Shown: positions 34,918 to 44,040 of the stretch, in pieces | Layout of the letters: every line of letters begins with the position of its first letter | Numbering within the stretch: position 1 is the first letter of the stretch | NCBI RefSeq assembly: GCF_021726475.1 | Contig: NZ_JAKJRU010000006.1 | Location: forward strand, 124,001-188,000 | DNA: 64,000 nucleotides | Direction of reading: 5' to 3' | DNA from: Pseudomonas oligotrophica | GTDB lineage: Bacteria; Pseudomonadota; Gammaproteobacteria; Pseudomonadales; Pseudomonadaceae | Position numbers and translations under genes: made by a program | Notes under the pieces: generated by a model | What the model saw: the letters and a program-made list of their open reading frames with translations, nothing else | What the model was told of the DNA's origin: nothing | Database searches by the model: none

Positions 34918-35787
34918 TCAAGCGGTCAGGCGGGTCAGCGCCTCGCGGTACTTGTCGGCGGTCTTCTGCGCGACGTCCTGCGGCACGGCCGGTGCCGGGG
35001 GCTGCTTGTTCCAGCCGGTGGACTCCAGCCAGTCGCGCACGAACTGCTTGTCGAAGCTCGGCGGGTTCTGGCCTTCCTGGTAGCTGTCGGCCGGCCAGAA
35101 GCGGCTCGAGTCCGGGGTCAGCGCCTCGTCCATCAGCGTCAGCGTGCCGTTCTCGTCGAGGCCGAATTCGAACTTGGTGTCGGCGATGATGATGCCGCGG
35201 GTCGCCGCGTACTCCACCGCCGCCTTGTACAGGGCGATGGCGGTGTCGCGCACCTGGGCCGCCAGCTCCTTGCCGATGATGGCCTCGCACTGCTCGAAGG
35301 AGATGTTCTCGTCGTGGTCGCCGACCGCCGCCTTGGTCGAGGGCGTGAAGATCGGCTCGGGCAGCTTGCTGGCTTCCTTCAGCCCGGCCGGCAGGGCGAT
35401 GCCGCAGACGGTGCCGCTGTTCTGGTATTCCTTCCAGCCGGAGCCGGCGAGGTAGCCGCGCACGATGGCCTCGACGGCCACCGGCTGCAGGCGCTTGGCG
35501 ACGACCGCGCGACCCTCGACCAGCGGCAGTTCGGCGGCCGGCACCACGTCCTCGACCCGGTCACCGGTGAAGTGGTTGGGTACCAGGCCGGTGAACTTGT
35601 CGAACCAGAAGTTGGAGATCGCGGTGAGGATCTTGCCCTTCTCCGGAATCGGTTCGGCGAGGATCACGTCGAAGGCCGACAGGCGATCGCTGGCGACCAT
35701 CAGCATGCGCTTGTCGTCGATTTCGTAGAGGTCGCGCACCTTGCCCGAGTAGAGCTTCTTCAGGCTGAGCGTGGTTGCAGTGGTCAT
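34918..35787 (-). CDS. purC: Phosphoribosylaminoimidazole-succinocarboxamide synthase (SAICAR synthase), long form
   Basis: A 289-residue SAICAR synthetase, which ligates aspartate to CAIR with ATP in purine synthesis. Conserved motifs are [56 protein letters not shown] and [13 protein letters not shown]. This is the longer, Ade1-like form rather than the roughly 236-residue form I know from P. aeruginosa at the equivalent position between bamC and tRNA-Ser. The start at MTTATTLSL follows a weak ribosome-binding site and drops nine unsupported codons. Confidence 0.92.
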   Translation of the reverse strand: MTTATTLSLKKLYSGKVRDLYEIDDKRMLMVASDRLSAFDVILAEPIPEKGKILTAISNFWFDKFTGLVPNHFTGDRVEDVVPAAELPLVEGRAVVAKRLQPVAVEAIVRGYLAGSGWKEYQNSGTVCGIALPAGLKEASKLPEPIFTPSTKAAVGDHDENISFEQCEAIIGKELAAQVRDTAIALYKAAVEYAATRGIIIADTKFEFGLDENGTLTLMDEALTPDSSRFWPADSYQEGQNPPSFDKQFVRDWLESTGWNKQPPAPAVPQDVAQKTADKYREALTRLTA

Positions 35788-35861
35788 GGTCGGGTTTCCG
35801 CGTGGACGCGCCATGTCTGGCAGCGCGGGAGGGCGCGCGCGCCGGCGCCTTGGTTCGGGAC

Positions 35862-35894
35862 GAAAGAGGCGAAACCACCGGGTTTCGCCTCTTC
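35862..35894 (-). terminator. Intrinsic terminator after bamC
   Basis: Stem AAGAGGCGAAACC/GGTTTCGCCTCTT (13 base pairs, loop ACCG, within 35862-35894) lies 30 bases beyond the bamC stop on the minus strand, followed by a short CTTTCG tail. It separates dapA-bamC from purC. Confidence 0.65.
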
Positions 35895-35923
35895 ATTCGT
35901 GAGGGGCCGATCGGAAGGGACGG

Positions 35924-37024
35924 TCAGCCCAGGTTTTCCTTGATCTGCTCGAGCACGCGGCGGGCCACGTCGGCCGGTGCCACGGTGTCGATGTCCTGGT
36001 CGAGCGTGACGATCACCTGCTCGCCGGCGCGGGTCAGGCGGACCTGGTAGCGCTCGGCGCGTGCGTCGATTTCGTCCTGGTCCGGCTTGCCACCGAACAG
36101 GCGACTGAAGAAGCCCGGTTTCTCGCCAGGCTTCTCGGCCGCTTCGGCCAGGTTGACGTAGTACACGCCAAGGGTCCGGTTGAGGTCCTCGACGCGGATG
36201 TCGGCGGCCTGCAAGGCGCGCCCGACGCTGGACCAGGCGCGATCGAAGTCGGTATCCAGGTTGAGCACCGGGCTGCCGCTGCCGTCGCTGGACAGGGTAA
36301 CCCGGCTCGGAGCGTCGAAGTCGCGCTCGGCTAGCAGCGAGACGGAGCCACCCTGCTGGGCGCTGCGGCTGAGGGCGGCCTGCAATTCATCGAGCAGTGC
36401 GCGATCGAGGTCGGCGTTGCTGGAGGCTTCCGGCCAGGCCGGCTCGGCGGTGCTGCCGCTCGGGCGCTGCTGGGTCAGGACGAAGACTTCGCTGGTGTTG
36501 CGCTGCACGCCCGGCTCGATGCGCACCCGCACGCGGGTCTCGCCGTCCTGGATGCCCAGGCTGCGCGCCAGCGCCCCGTCGACCTCGGCGCCAGCCTGCC
36601 AGGCAGTGACGAACTCCCCGCTCTGCGGGCGCTCCTGCTCGATGGCGAAGCCGCGGTCGGTGAAGAACTGGCGGGTCGTGGTCCAGACCTGCGCCGGGCT
36701 GCGCAGCGCCACCAGCCAGCGGCCGCTCTCGGCGCTCTGCACGCTGAAATCGCTGGCCTGCATCACACCCTGCAGGGGTTGCGGGCGCGGCACCTCGAAC
36801 TTGCCGCTGGACCGGCCGTCGGCAACCTGGTGCGGAATCGGCAGCAGCGGTTCGATCGGGCGCAGCTGCTGATCCGCCGACACCTGCATCGGCGGCACCT
36901 GACGGGCATCCAGGTAATCGCTGCCGCGATCACGGAAGTACCCGTCCTCGCCCCACAGCCAGCCGCAGCCGCTGGTGGCGGAAATCATCAGCGCAAGGGT
37001 GGAAAGTCCGGCCAGTCGCTTCAT
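35924..37024 (-). CDS. bamC: Outer membrane protein assembly factor BamC (NlpB)
   Basis: A 366-residue lipoprotein of the BAM complex that inserts beta-barrel proteins into the outer membrane. The signal peptide ends in SATSGC, making Cys20 the lipidated residue. The N-terminal unstructured segment GYFRDRGSDYLDARQVPPMQV binds BamD in the family. Two helix-grip domains follow (about 90-200 and 215-340). It begins 16 bases after dapA on the same strand, the conserved dapA-bamC arrangement. Confidence 0.92.
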   Translation of the reverse strand: MKRLAGLSTLALMISATSGCGWLWGEDGYFRDRGSDYLDARQVPPMQVSADQQLRPIEPLLPIPHQVADGRSSGKFEVPRPQPLQGVMQASDFSVQSAESGRWLVALRSPAQVWTTTRQFFTDRGFAIEQERPQSGEFVTAWQAGAEVDGALARSLGIQDGETRVRVRIEPGVQRNTSEVFVLTQQRPSGSTAEPAWPEASSNADLDRALLDELQAALSRSAQQGGSVSLLAERDFDAPSRVTLSSDGSGSPVLNLDTDFDRAWSSVGRALQAADIRVEDLNRTLGVYYVNLAEAAEKPGEKPGFFSRLFGGKPDQDEIDARAERYQVRLTRAGEQVIVTLDQDIDTVAPADVARRVLEQIKENLG

Positions 37025-37040
37025 GCTCTTCCCTTAATCG

Positions 37041-37919
37041 TTAGGCGAGGATGCCGCACTGGCGCATCGCCTGGCGCAGCGGTTCCTGGCAGGCCGGACT
37101 GAGCCAGGTCAGCGGCAGGCGGATGCCTTCGCCCATCAGGCCCATCTCGTGCAGTGCGAACTTCACCGGAATCGGGTTGGACTCGATGAACAGCTTCTGG
37201 TGCAGCGGCATCAGCCGCTCGTTGATGGCCCGCGCGGTCTGGGCGTCGCCGGCCATCGCCGCGGCACACAGCTCGGCCATGGCGCGCGGAGCGACGTTGG
37301 CGGTCACCGAGATGTTGCCCTTGCCGCCCATCAGCATCAGTTCGACGGCCGTGGCGTCGTCACCGGAATAGACTAGGAAGTCCTTGCCTACGCGATCCAG
37401 GACCTCGCGGCCACGCGCGAGGTCGCCGGTGGCCTCCTTGATGCCGATGATGTTCGGCACCTTCGACAACCGCTCGACGGTGTCCGGCAGCATGTCGCAG
37501 ACCGTGCGACCGGGTACGTTGTAGAGGATCTGCGGGATGGCCACGGCTTCGGCGATGTGCTTGAAGTGCAGGTAGAGGCCTTCCTGGGTCGGCTTGTTGT
37601 AGTACGGCGTCACCAGGAGGCAGGCATCGGCACCGGCTTGCCGGGCATTCTCGGTCAGTTCCACCGCTTCGGAGGTGGAGTTGGCGCCGGTACCGGCGAT
37701 CACCGGGATGCGCCCGTTGACTTGGTCGACCACGCGGCGGATGACCTCGATGTGCTCGGCCACGGAGAGGGTCGCCGACTCGCCAGTCGTGCCGACCGCA
37801 ACGATTGCGTTGGTGCCTTCCTGCAGATGGAAGTCCACCAGTTTGCTCAGGCTGTCCCAGTCCAGACCGCCCTGCGCATCCATGGGCGTGACCAGCGCCA
37901 CCATACTGCCCGCAATCAT
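37041..37919 (-). CDS. dapA: 4-hydroxy-tetrahydrodipicolinate synthase
   Basis: A 292-residue enzyme condensing pyruvate with aspartate semialdehyde, the first committed step to lysine and diaminopimelate. Length and numbering match E. coli DapA: Schiff-base Lys161 in [12 protein letters not shown], Tyr133 in ILYNVPGRT and Tyr107 in VTPYYNKPT, with Thr44/45 in VGTTGESAT. The start [13 protein letters not shown] is the conserved N-terminus, with an AGGAGTGG ribosome-binding site. It is upstream of bamC and diverges from gcvR. Confidence 0.96.
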   Translation of the reverse strand: MIAGSMVALVTPMDAQGGLDWDSLSKLVDFHLQEGTNAIVAVGTTGESATLSVAEHIEVIRRVVDQVNGRIPVIAGTGANSTSEAVELTENARQAGADACLLVTPYYNKPTQEGLYLHFKHIAEAVAIPQILYNVPGRTVCDMLPDTVERLSKVPNIIGIKEATGDLARGREVLDRVGKDFLVYSGDDATAVELMLMGGKGNISVTANVAPRAMAELCAAAMAGDAQTARAINERLMPLHQKLFIESNPIPVKFALHEMGLMGEGIRLPLTWLSPACQEPLRQAMRQCGILA

Positions 37920-38113
37920 GCAACCACTCCTGCCGGAATAAAGAGAGGCGTAATGGTACAAGGCTCGATGGCGCTTTGCGAGTGGCCCCGGCGCAGCCGC
38001 CAAGGCCCCGCGCCGGCCGCCGAACCCGCCATGCTCATTCACAGCAGGCGCGCTTTTCGCTACCCTTTGCCGTTTTCGGCCGAATACCCGCCGATCTACC
38101 GTCAGGAAACTGC

Positions 38114-38674
38114 ATGTCCACCCCGTCCGTACCCCGCGAACAGTTCCTCGTCATCAGCGCCCTGGGCAAGAGCCCGATGGAGCTTGCCAATGTTCTCTGC
38201 CGCGCAAGCAACGAGAACCGCTGCGCCGTGGTCAGCACCCGCCTGACCCGCCACGGCGAATGCAGTGCCCTGGTACTGGAGGTCACCGGCAGCTGGGATG
38301 CGCTGGCGCGCATGGAAACCGCCCTGCCGGCACTGGCCAAGCGGCATGGCTTCATCGCCAACGTGGTACGCAGCGAGCCGCTGGAAAACCGGCCCAACGC
38401 GCTGCCCTACGTGGCCTACGTCAGCGCGGTCTATCGCCCGGACATCCTCAACGAGCTGTGCCAGTTCTTCATCGATCACCGCGTGGAGCTCGAGGGCCTG
38501 ACCTGCGACACCTACCAGGCACCCCAGACCGGCGGCACCATGCTCAACGCGACGCTGACCGTCACCCTGCCGGCCGGCACGCAGATCAGCTGGCTGCGCG
38601 ACCAGTTCCTGGACTTCGCCGACGCACTGAACCTCGACGCCCTGATCGAACCCTGGCGCCCGCAGAACCCCTGA
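38114..38674 (+). CDS. gcvR: ACT-domain protein, glycine cleavage system repressor GcvR type
   Basis: A 186-residue protein with two ACT domains (about residues 10-85, beginning [19 protein letters not shown], and 95-175, beginning [20 protein letters not shown]). In E. coli GcvR binds glycine and GcvA to repress the glycine cleavage operon. No GcvA or gcv genes are in view, so the partner is unproven here. It starts at an ATG at 38114 and is followed seven bases later by bcp. Confidence 0.85.
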   Translation: MSTPSVPREQFLVISALGKSPMELANVLCRASNENRCAVVSTRLTRHGECSALVLEVTGSWDALARMETALPALAKRHGFIANVVRSEPLENRPNALPYVAYVSAVYRPDILNELCQFFIDHRVELEGLTCDTYQAPQTGGTMLNATLTVTLPAGTQISWLRDQFLDFADALNLDALIEPWRPQNP

Positions 38675-38681
38675 GGAAACG

Positions 38682-39158
38682 ATGATGCCCGTAGCACTCG
38701 AGCAACAGGTTCCAGCCTTCACCGCGCAGGCCACCAGCGGCCTGGAAGTCAGCCTCGACGCGCTGCGCGGCAAGCAGGTGGTGCTCTACTTCTATCCCAA
38801 GGACAACACTCCCGGCTGCACCACCGAAGGCCAGGACTTCCGCGACCTGCACCCGCAGTTCCTGGCCTGCGACACGCTGGTCTTCGGCGTCTCGCGCGAC
38901 AGCCTCAGGACCCACGAGAACTTCCGCGCCAAGCAGGGCTTCCCCTTCGAGCTGATCAGCGACAAGGACGAGCAGCTGTGCCAGCTGTTCGACGTGATCA
39001 AGCTGAAGAAGCTCTACGGCAAGGAATACCTGGGGGTCGATCGCAGCACCTTCCTCATCGATCGCAACGGCACCCTGCGCCAGGCCTGGCGCAGCGTGAA
39101 GGTGCCGGGCCATGCCCAGGCGGTGCTGGACGCCGCGTGCGCCCTGAGCCAGGCCTGA
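38682..39158 (+). CDS. bcp: Thioredoxin-dependent peroxiredoxin Bcp (PrxQ)
   Basis: A 158-residue atypical peroxiredoxin. The peroxidatic Cys lies in YPKDNTPGCTTEGQDF (about residue 46); the position five residues later where many Bcp proteins carry a resolving Cys is Gln/Asp here, so it appears to be a 1-Cys-like variant, with other Cys residues at about 63 and 88. GVSRDSLRTHENFRAKQGF and the C-terminal half are typical. Two adjacent ATG codons are possible starts. It follows gcvR closely, the conserved gcvR-bcp pair. Confidence 0.92.
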   Translation: MMPVALEQQVPAFTAQATSGLEVSLDALRGKQVVLYFYPKDNTPGCTTEGQDFRDLHPQFLACDTLVFGVSRDSLRTHENFRAKQGFPFELISDKDEQLCQLFDVIKLKKLYGKEYLGVDRSTFLIDRNGTLRQAWRSVKVPGHAQAVLDAACALSQA

Positions 39159-39178
39159 GGCCTGCGCGTCAGGCCTTG
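39156..39178. terminator. Hairpin between convergent bcp and tusA-like genes
   Basis: Perfect AGGCCTG-CGCGT-CAGGCCT hairpin (39158-39176) spans the ends of two convergent genes. It has no strong T-tract, so bidirectional termination is only a possibility. Confidence 0.35.
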
Positions 39179-39411
39179 CGCAGCCAGTAGCGGTACAGGC
39201 CGCCCTCGACCTCTTCATGCAGCAGCTGGTGCCCGGCCAGGCGGGCGAAGCTGCGAAAGTCCCGCTGCGAACCCGGATCGGTCGCCGTCACCTTGAGCAC
39301 GGCGCCGCTGGCCAGGCGGTTGAGCTCCAGCTTGGCCTTGAGCAGCGGCATGGGGCAGCTCAGCCCCGAGGCATCGAGCTCGGCATCGACGGCAATGGGA
39401 ATGTCGGTCAT
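39169..39411 (-). CDS. TusA-family sulfurtransferase
   Basis: An 80-residue TusA/SirA-like protein. The signature LDASGLSCPMPLLKAKLEL carries the persulfide-forming Cys followed by Pro-x-Pro; the C-terminal half (VLKVTATDPGSQRDFRSFA, GHQLL) is conserved. Such proteins relay sulfur for tRNA thiolation, molybdopterin or other routes. It converges on bcp and diverges from the BepA-like gene, so its specific pathway cannot be inferred from neighbours. Confidence 0.9.
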   Translation of the reverse strand: MTDIPIAVDAELDASGLSCPMPLLKAKLELNRLASGAVLKVTATDPGSQRDFRSFARLAGHQLLHEEVEGGLYRYWLRKA

Positions 39412-39519
39412 CGGCTTCTCCGTTCGCAAACGGCGCGCAGCATACCCAGGCTGCCGACGCTCTGGCCAGCGCCACAGGCCGCCGCTACAGTAGCGGCTCA
39501 CCTTCCAGAGCCGCCCTGA

Positions 39520-40950
39520 ATGAACCTGCTGCGCCCGACTCTGCTGACCCTCGCCTGCCTGCTCGCCCAACCGCTTCCCGCCAGCGAGCTGCCCTCGCTC
39601 GGCGACGCCAGCTCGGGCATCGTCTCGCCGGAGCAGGAACATGTGCTCGGCCGCGCCTGGCTCAGCCTGCTGCGCGGCCAGGTCCGCCAGCTGTCCGACC
39701 CGCTGCTCAAGGACTATGTCGAGTCCAGCGTGTACCGCCTGAGCGAAACCAGCCAGCTGCAGGACCGGCGCCTGGAGTTCGTCCTGCTCGACAGCCCGCA
39801 GCTCAACGCCTTCGCCGCCCCAGGGGGCATCATCGGCGTCAACGGCGGGCTGTTCCTGCACGCCCAGACCGAGGCCGAATACGCCTCGGTGATGGCCCAC
39901 GAACTGGCGCACCTGTCCCAGCGCCACTTCGCCCGCGGCGTGGAGGCCCAGCAACGCATGCAGCTGCCGATGATGGCCGCGATGCTCGCCGGCGTAGTCG
40001 CCGCCGCCGCCGGCGCCGGGGATGCCGGCATCGCCGCGATCATGTCGACCCAGGCTGCGGCGATCCAGGAACAGCGGCGCTTCTCGAGGCAGAACGAGCA
40101 GGAAGCCGATCGCATCGGCATCCTCAACCTTGAGCAGGCCGGCTACGACCCGCGGGCGATGCCCGAGATGTTCGGTCGGCTGATGCGCCAGTATCGCTAC
40201 GACCAGAAGCCGCCGGAGTTCCTGCTCACCCACCCGGTGACCGAATCGCGTATCGCCGACACCCGCAACCGCGCCGAACAGCAGGTTCGCAACGGTCGCC
40301 AGGACAGCCTGCGCTACCAGCTGATCCGCGCCCGCACCGAACTCAAGTTCGAGAGCACCCCGGGCGTCAGCGCCAAGCGCTTTCGCGCCATGCTCACCGA
40401 CGACCCGCGCCTGGACGCGGCACGCTACGGCCTGGCGCTGGCACAGATCAAGGCAGGCCAGCTCGACGACGCACGCACCAACCTGGCCCGACTGCTCGAA
40501 GGCGCACCGGACGACCTGTTCTACAATCTGGCCCAGGTCGAGCTGGACATGACCGCCAACCGACTGGATGCCGCGGCGACACGCGTGGACCGGCTGCTGG
40601 CGCTGTATCCGGGCAACTACCCGCTGCGCCAGGCGCGCGTCGACGTGCTGCTCAAGCTCAACCGCCCGACCCAGGTGGAACAGCTGCTGGACCAGTTGGT
40701 CGCGGAGCGCGGCCGCGACCCGGACATCTGGTATCAACTGGCGGAGATCCGCGGGCTGACCGGCAACATCGTCGGCCTGCATCGTGCCCGCGCGGAGTAC
40801 TTTGCCCTGGTCGGCGATTACGACCAGGCGATCGAGCAACTGGGTTTCGCCAAGCGCCGCGCAGAGAACTTCCAGCTCGCCGCGCGCATCGACGCGCGCC
40901 AGCAACAGCTGACCGAAGAGAAGCGCATGATCGACGAGATGCTGCGCTAG
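39520..40950 (+). CDS. bepA: BepA-like M48 family periplasmic metalloprotease with TPR repeats
   Basis: A 476-residue exported protease with a signal peptide (residues about 1-22). The M48 zinc motif is His127-Glu-Leu-Ala-His131 in MAHELAHLSQRHFARG, and the third ligand region is QEADRIGILNLEQAGYDPR. From about 300 onward there are TPR-like repeats (YGLALAQIKAGQLDDARTNLA, FYNLAQVELDMTANRLDAA). E. coli BepA degrades or matures stalled outer-membrane proteins such as LptD together with BAM. The gene converges on nadA. Confidence 0.9.
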   Translation: MNLLRPTLLTLACLLAQPLPASELPSLGDASSGIVSPEQEHVLGRAWLSLLRGQVRQLSDPLLKDYVESSVYRLSETSQLQDRRLEFVLLDSPQLNAFAAPGGIIGVNGGLFLHAQTEAEYASVMAHELAHLSQRHFARGVEAQQRMQLPMMAAMLAGVVAAAAGAGDAGIAAIMSTQAAAIQEQRRFSRQNEQEADRIGILNLEQAGYDPRAMPEMFGRLMRQYRYDQKPPEFLLTHPVTESRIADTRNRAEQQVRNGRQDSLRYQLIRARTELKFESTPGVSAKRFRAMLTDDPRLDAARYGLALAQIKAGQLDDARTNLARLLEGAPDDLFYNLAQVELDMTANRLDAAATRVDRLLALYPGNYPLRQARVDVLLKLNRPTQVEQLLDQLVAERGRDPDIWYQLAEIRGLTGNIVGLHRARAEYFALVGDYDQAIEQLGFAKRRAENFQLAARIDARQQQLTEEKRMIDEMLR

Positions 40951-40974
40951 CCGGCCAGCGCCGCCGGGTGCGCG

Positions 40975-42033
40975 TCAGGCGTTGCCGGCCTGGCGCAGGC
41001 GGGCAGCCTGGGTGAAGTCCAGCATGCGCTTGAGCGGCCTGACGGCCCGCGGGATGAGCGCCGGGTCGACGTGGATTTCGTTGCTGCCCCGGCGCAGGCA
41101 GTCGAGGGTGCGCTCCAGGGTGTTCATCGCCATCCACGGGCAATGCGCACAACTGCGGCAGGTCGCACCCTGCCCCGCGGTCGGAGCCTCGACGAAGACC
41201 TTGTCCGGACACAGCTGCTGCATCTTGTAGAAGATGCCCTTGTCGGTCGCCACGATCAGCGTCTGGTTCGGCAGCGTCTGCGCCGCCTTGATCAGCTGGC
41301 TGGTCGAGCCGACGGCATCGGCGAGCTCGATCACCGCCTCTGGCGACTCCGGGTGCACGAGGATAGCGGCATCCGGATAGAGCGCCTTCATGTCGGCGAG
41401 CTGCTTGGCCTTGAACTCCTCGTGCACGATGCAGGCACCGTCCCAGAGCAGCATGTCGGCGCCGGTCTCGCGCTGGACGTAGCTACCCAGGTGCTTGTCC
41501 GGCGCCCAGATCAGCTTCTCGCCGTTATCCATCAGGCTTTCGACGATCTCCAGCGCGCAGCTGGAGGTCACCACCCAGTCAGCGCGCGCCTTCACCGCCG
41601 CCGAGGTGTTGGCATACACCACCACGGTACGCTCGGGGTGCTGGTCGCAGAAGGCGGCGAACTCCTCGACCGGGCAGCCCAGGTCGAGCGAGCAGGTCGC
41701 CTCCAGGGTCGGCATCAGGATGCGCTTCTCGGGATTGAGGATCTTCGCGGTCTCGCCCATGAAGCGGACGCCGGCCACCACCACGGTCTGCGCCGGATGC
41801 TCGTTGCCGAAGCGGGCCATCTCGAGGGAATCGGACACGCAGCCGCCGGTGGCCTCGGCCAGCGCCTGGATCACCGGATCGGTGTAGTAATGCGCCACCA
41901 GCACCGCGTTCTGCCGCTGCAGCTCCTCGGCGATCTCGTCGCGCAGGCGCGCCTCCTGCTCCGGCGTCAGTGGTTCAGGCTGCTTGGCCGCCAGATGCGC
42001 CTGGACAAGGATGCGTTCGGGGATCTGCGTCAT
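40975..42033 (-). CDS. nadA: Quinolinate synthase NadA
   Basis: A 352-residue 4Fe-4S enzyme that condenses iminoaspartate with dihydroxyacetone phosphate to quinolinate in NAD synthesis. Conserved blocks are [65 protein letters not shown] and [16 protein letters not shown], with the cluster Cys residues visible in the segments [20 protein letters not shown] and [11 protein letters not shown]. It converges on the bepA-like gene; nadB and nadC are not in view. Confidence 0.95.
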   Translation of the reverse strand: MTQIPERILVQAHLAAKQPEPLTPEQEARLRDEIAEELQRQNAVLVAHYYTDPVIQALAEATGGCVSDSLEMARFGNEHPAQTVVVAGVRFMGETAKILNPEKRILMPTLEATCSLDLGCPVEEFAAFCDQHPERTVVVYANTSAAVKARADWVVTSSCALEIVESLMDNGEKLIWAPDKHLGSYVQRETGADMLLWDGACIVHEEFKAKQLADMKALYPDAAILVHPESPEAVIELADAVGSTSQLIKAAQTLPNQTLIVATDKGIFYKMQQLCPDKVFVEAPTAGQGATCRSCAHCPWMAMNTLERTLDCLRRGSNEIHVDPALIPRAVRPLKRMLDFTQAARLRQAGNA

Positions 42034-42183
42034 GCGTGCGGGCCCTGCTGGAAACGTCTACGGAGTATGGGCCGAGCCAGACCGCTCGGCCGACAAAGGC
42101 GGCACCGCTGGCACCTGCCGCTCGGAGGGGCAGAAATACTAGCCGAAGCCGCGAAGCGAGGGGAAGTCCGCGGACCGGAAAAC

Positions 42184-42212
42184 AAAAAGCCCGCCGATCG
42201 CTCGGCGGGCTC
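42184..42212 (-). terminator. Intrinsic terminator after acetyl-CoA hydrolase/transferase gene
   Basis: Stem GAGCCCGCCGA/TCGGCGGGCT with a four-base loop (42188-42212), followed on the minus strand by TTTTTG. It lies just past the stop of the CoA-transferase gene. Confidence 0.85.
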
Positions 42213-42226
42213 TTCTCACGCTCGGA

Positions 42227-43723
42227 TCACTCGCCCTTGAGCATGTGACCGCGCTCTTCCAGGTTGATGTGCCAGTTCATCGCCTCGCGCAGCAGGTGCG
42301 GCGTCTGGCCGCCCTTGTCGCAGGCGCCCTCGAAGTACTGGTTCAGCGCCTCGCGGTAGGACGGATGCACGCAGTTGTCGATGATCACGCGGGCGCGCTC
42401 GCGCGGCGCCAGGCCACGCAGGTCGGCCAGCCCCTGCTCGGTGACCAGGATCTCCACGTCGTGCTCGGTATGGTCGACATGAGCGACCATCGGTACCACG
42501 CTGGAAATGTTGCCGCCCTTGGCAATGGACTTGGTGACGAAGATCGCCAGGTGGGCGTTGCGGGCGAAGTCACCCGAGCCGCCAATGCCGTTCATCATCT
42601 TGGTGCCGCCGACATGGGTGGAGTTGACGTTGCCGTAGATATCGAACTCCAGCGCGGTGTTGATGCCGATGATGCCGAGGCGGCGCACCAGCTCCGGGTG
42701 GTTGGAGATTTCCTGCGGACGCAGCACCAGCTTGTCCTTGTACTGCTCTAGGTTGCCGAAGACGCGGTCGTTGCAGCGCTCGGACAGGGTGATGGAGCAG
42801 CCGGAGGCGAACTTCATCTTGCCGGCGTCGATCAGCTCGAAGGTGCAGTCCTGCAGCACTTCGGAGTACATCACCAAGTCCTCGAACGGCGAATCGATCA
42901 GGCCGCACATGACCGCGTTGGCGATATTGCCGATGCCGACCTGCATCGGGCCGAGGTTCTTGGCCATGCGACCGGCCGCCACTTCGCGCTTGAAGAACTC
43001 GACCAGGTGGTTGGCGATGGCCTGGGTTTCTTCGTCCGGTGGGGTGACGGTGGAGTAGGAATCCGGCTGCTCGGTGATGACGATCGCGGCGATCTTGGCC
43101 GGATCGACCGGGATGGCCGCGCTGCCGATGCGGTCGTCGACCTGGGTCAGCGGGATCGGACCGCGGGTCGGGCGCTCTTCCGGGAAGTAGATGTCGTGCA
43201 GGCCTTCCAGGTTGAGGTTGTGCGCCAGGTTCAGCTCGACGATCACCTGGTCGGCGAACATCGCCAGGTTGGCCGAGTTGCCCACCGAGGTGGTCGGCAC
43301 GATGTGGCCCTGCTCGGTGATGCTGACCGCCTCGATGATGGCGACGTCGGGGCGCTTGATCTGGTGGTTGCGCATCTGCTCCACGGTGTGGGACAGGTGC
43401 TGGTCGATGAACATGACCTCGCCGTTGTTGATCGCCTTGCGCAGGACGGGATCGGCCTGGAACGGCATGCGACGGGCCAGCAGGCCGGCGGCCGCCATCT
43501 TGCCGTCCAGATCGTTGCCCAGGCTGGCGCCGGTCACCAGGCTGATCTTCAGCTGTTCCTGCTGCGCGCGATCGATCAGCGCCAGCGGTACCGCCTTGGC
43601 CTCACCGGCACGGGTGAAACCGCTCATGCCGACGGTCATCCCGTCGCGAATGAGGGAAGCAGCCTCTTGGGCGCTCATGACCTTGTTCTGCAGGGAGGAC
43701 AGGCGGATACGATCGGAATACAT
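42227..43723 (-). CDS. Acetyl-CoA hydrolase/transferase family protein
   Basis: A 498-residue family I CoA-transferase similar to succinyl-CoA:acetate CoA-transferase (AarC) and ScpC. Conserved blocks are GMTVGMSGFTRAGEAKAVP, SVTEQG-like VSITEQGHIVPTTSVGN, the glycine-rich MQVGIGNIANAVM, the catalytic Glu region DLVMYSEVLQD, and GIGGSGDFARNAHL. It probably moves CoA between acetate and another acid such as succinate or propionate. The start at MYSDRIRLSSL is preceded by TCATG-proximal AGGCTC and gives the family length. It has its own terminator and is flanked by tRNA-Lys. Confidence 0.9.
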   Translation of the reverse strand: MYSDRIRLSSLQNKVMSAQEAASLIRDGMTVGMSGFTRAGEAKAVPLALIDRAQQEQLKISLVTGASLGNDLDGKMAAAGLLARRMPFQADPVLRKAINNGEVMFIDQHLSHTVEQMRNHQIKRPDVAIIEAVSITEQGHIVPTTSVGNSANLAMFADQVIVELNLAHNLNLEGLHDIYFPEERPTRGPIPLTQVDDRIGSAAIPVDPAKIAAIVITEQPDSYSTVTPPDEETQAIANHLVEFFKREVAAGRMAKNLGPMQVGIGNIANAVMCGLIDSPFEDLVMYSEVLQDCTFELIDAGKMKFASGCSITLSERCNDRVFGNLEQYKDKLVLRPQEISNHPELVRRLGIIGINTALEFDIYGNVNSTHVGGTKMMNGIGGSGDFARNAHLAIFVTKSIAKGGNISSVVPMVAHVDHTEHDVEILVTEQGLADLRGLAPRERARVIIDNCVHPSYREALNQYFEGACDKGGQTPHLLREAMNWHINLEERGHMLKGE

Positions 43724-43862
43724 GATGAGCCTCGAACAACGGGACATTCGGAAAGCGCCGCAGTCTATTACGATTGCCAGCGCTCCGGTCACATACGAAG
43801 GTCGTAGAAAACCGGCACCCGGCGAACTCGCACGGCGGACGGCCGGCAAGAACTGCAGCCAT

Positions 43863-43893
43863 AAAAAAACCGGAACCCTTGCGAGGTTCCGGT
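43863..43893 (-). terminator. Intrinsic terminator after tRNA-Lys
   Basis: Stem ACCGGAACC/GGTTCCGGT (43869-43877 with 43885-43893) followed on the minus strand by a run of seven T residues. It lies 20 bases past the tRNA 3' end. Confidence 0.88.
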
Positions 43894-43912
43894 TCTGTCC
43901 CTGAGCGGGATA

Positions 43913-43988
43913 TGGTGGGTCGTGTAGGATTCGAACCTACGACCAATTGGTTAAAAGCCAACTGCTCTACCGACTGAGCTAACGACCC
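43913..43988 (-). tRNA. tRNA-Lys (anticodon TTT)
   Basis: A 76-base tRNA with encoded CCA. It starts GGGTCGTTAGCTCAGTCGG, has anticodon loop CTTTTAA (anticodon TTT) and T-arm GTAGGTTCGAATCCTAC, and acceptor arms GGGTCGT/ACGACCC pair fully. Confidence 0.97.
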
Positions 43989-43999
43989 AATGCGGGCGC

Positions 44000-44027
44000 A
44001 TGATACGGATTTAATCAGTCAAATCAA
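44000..44027 (-). promoter_or_regulatory. Sigma-70 promoter for tRNA-Lys
   Basis: On the minus strand TTGATT (44022-44027) and TATCAT (44000-44005) are spaced by 16 bases; the tRNA 5' end lies 11 bases after the -10. Confidence 0.6.
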
Positions 44028-44040
44028 GCACTTTTTTGAA

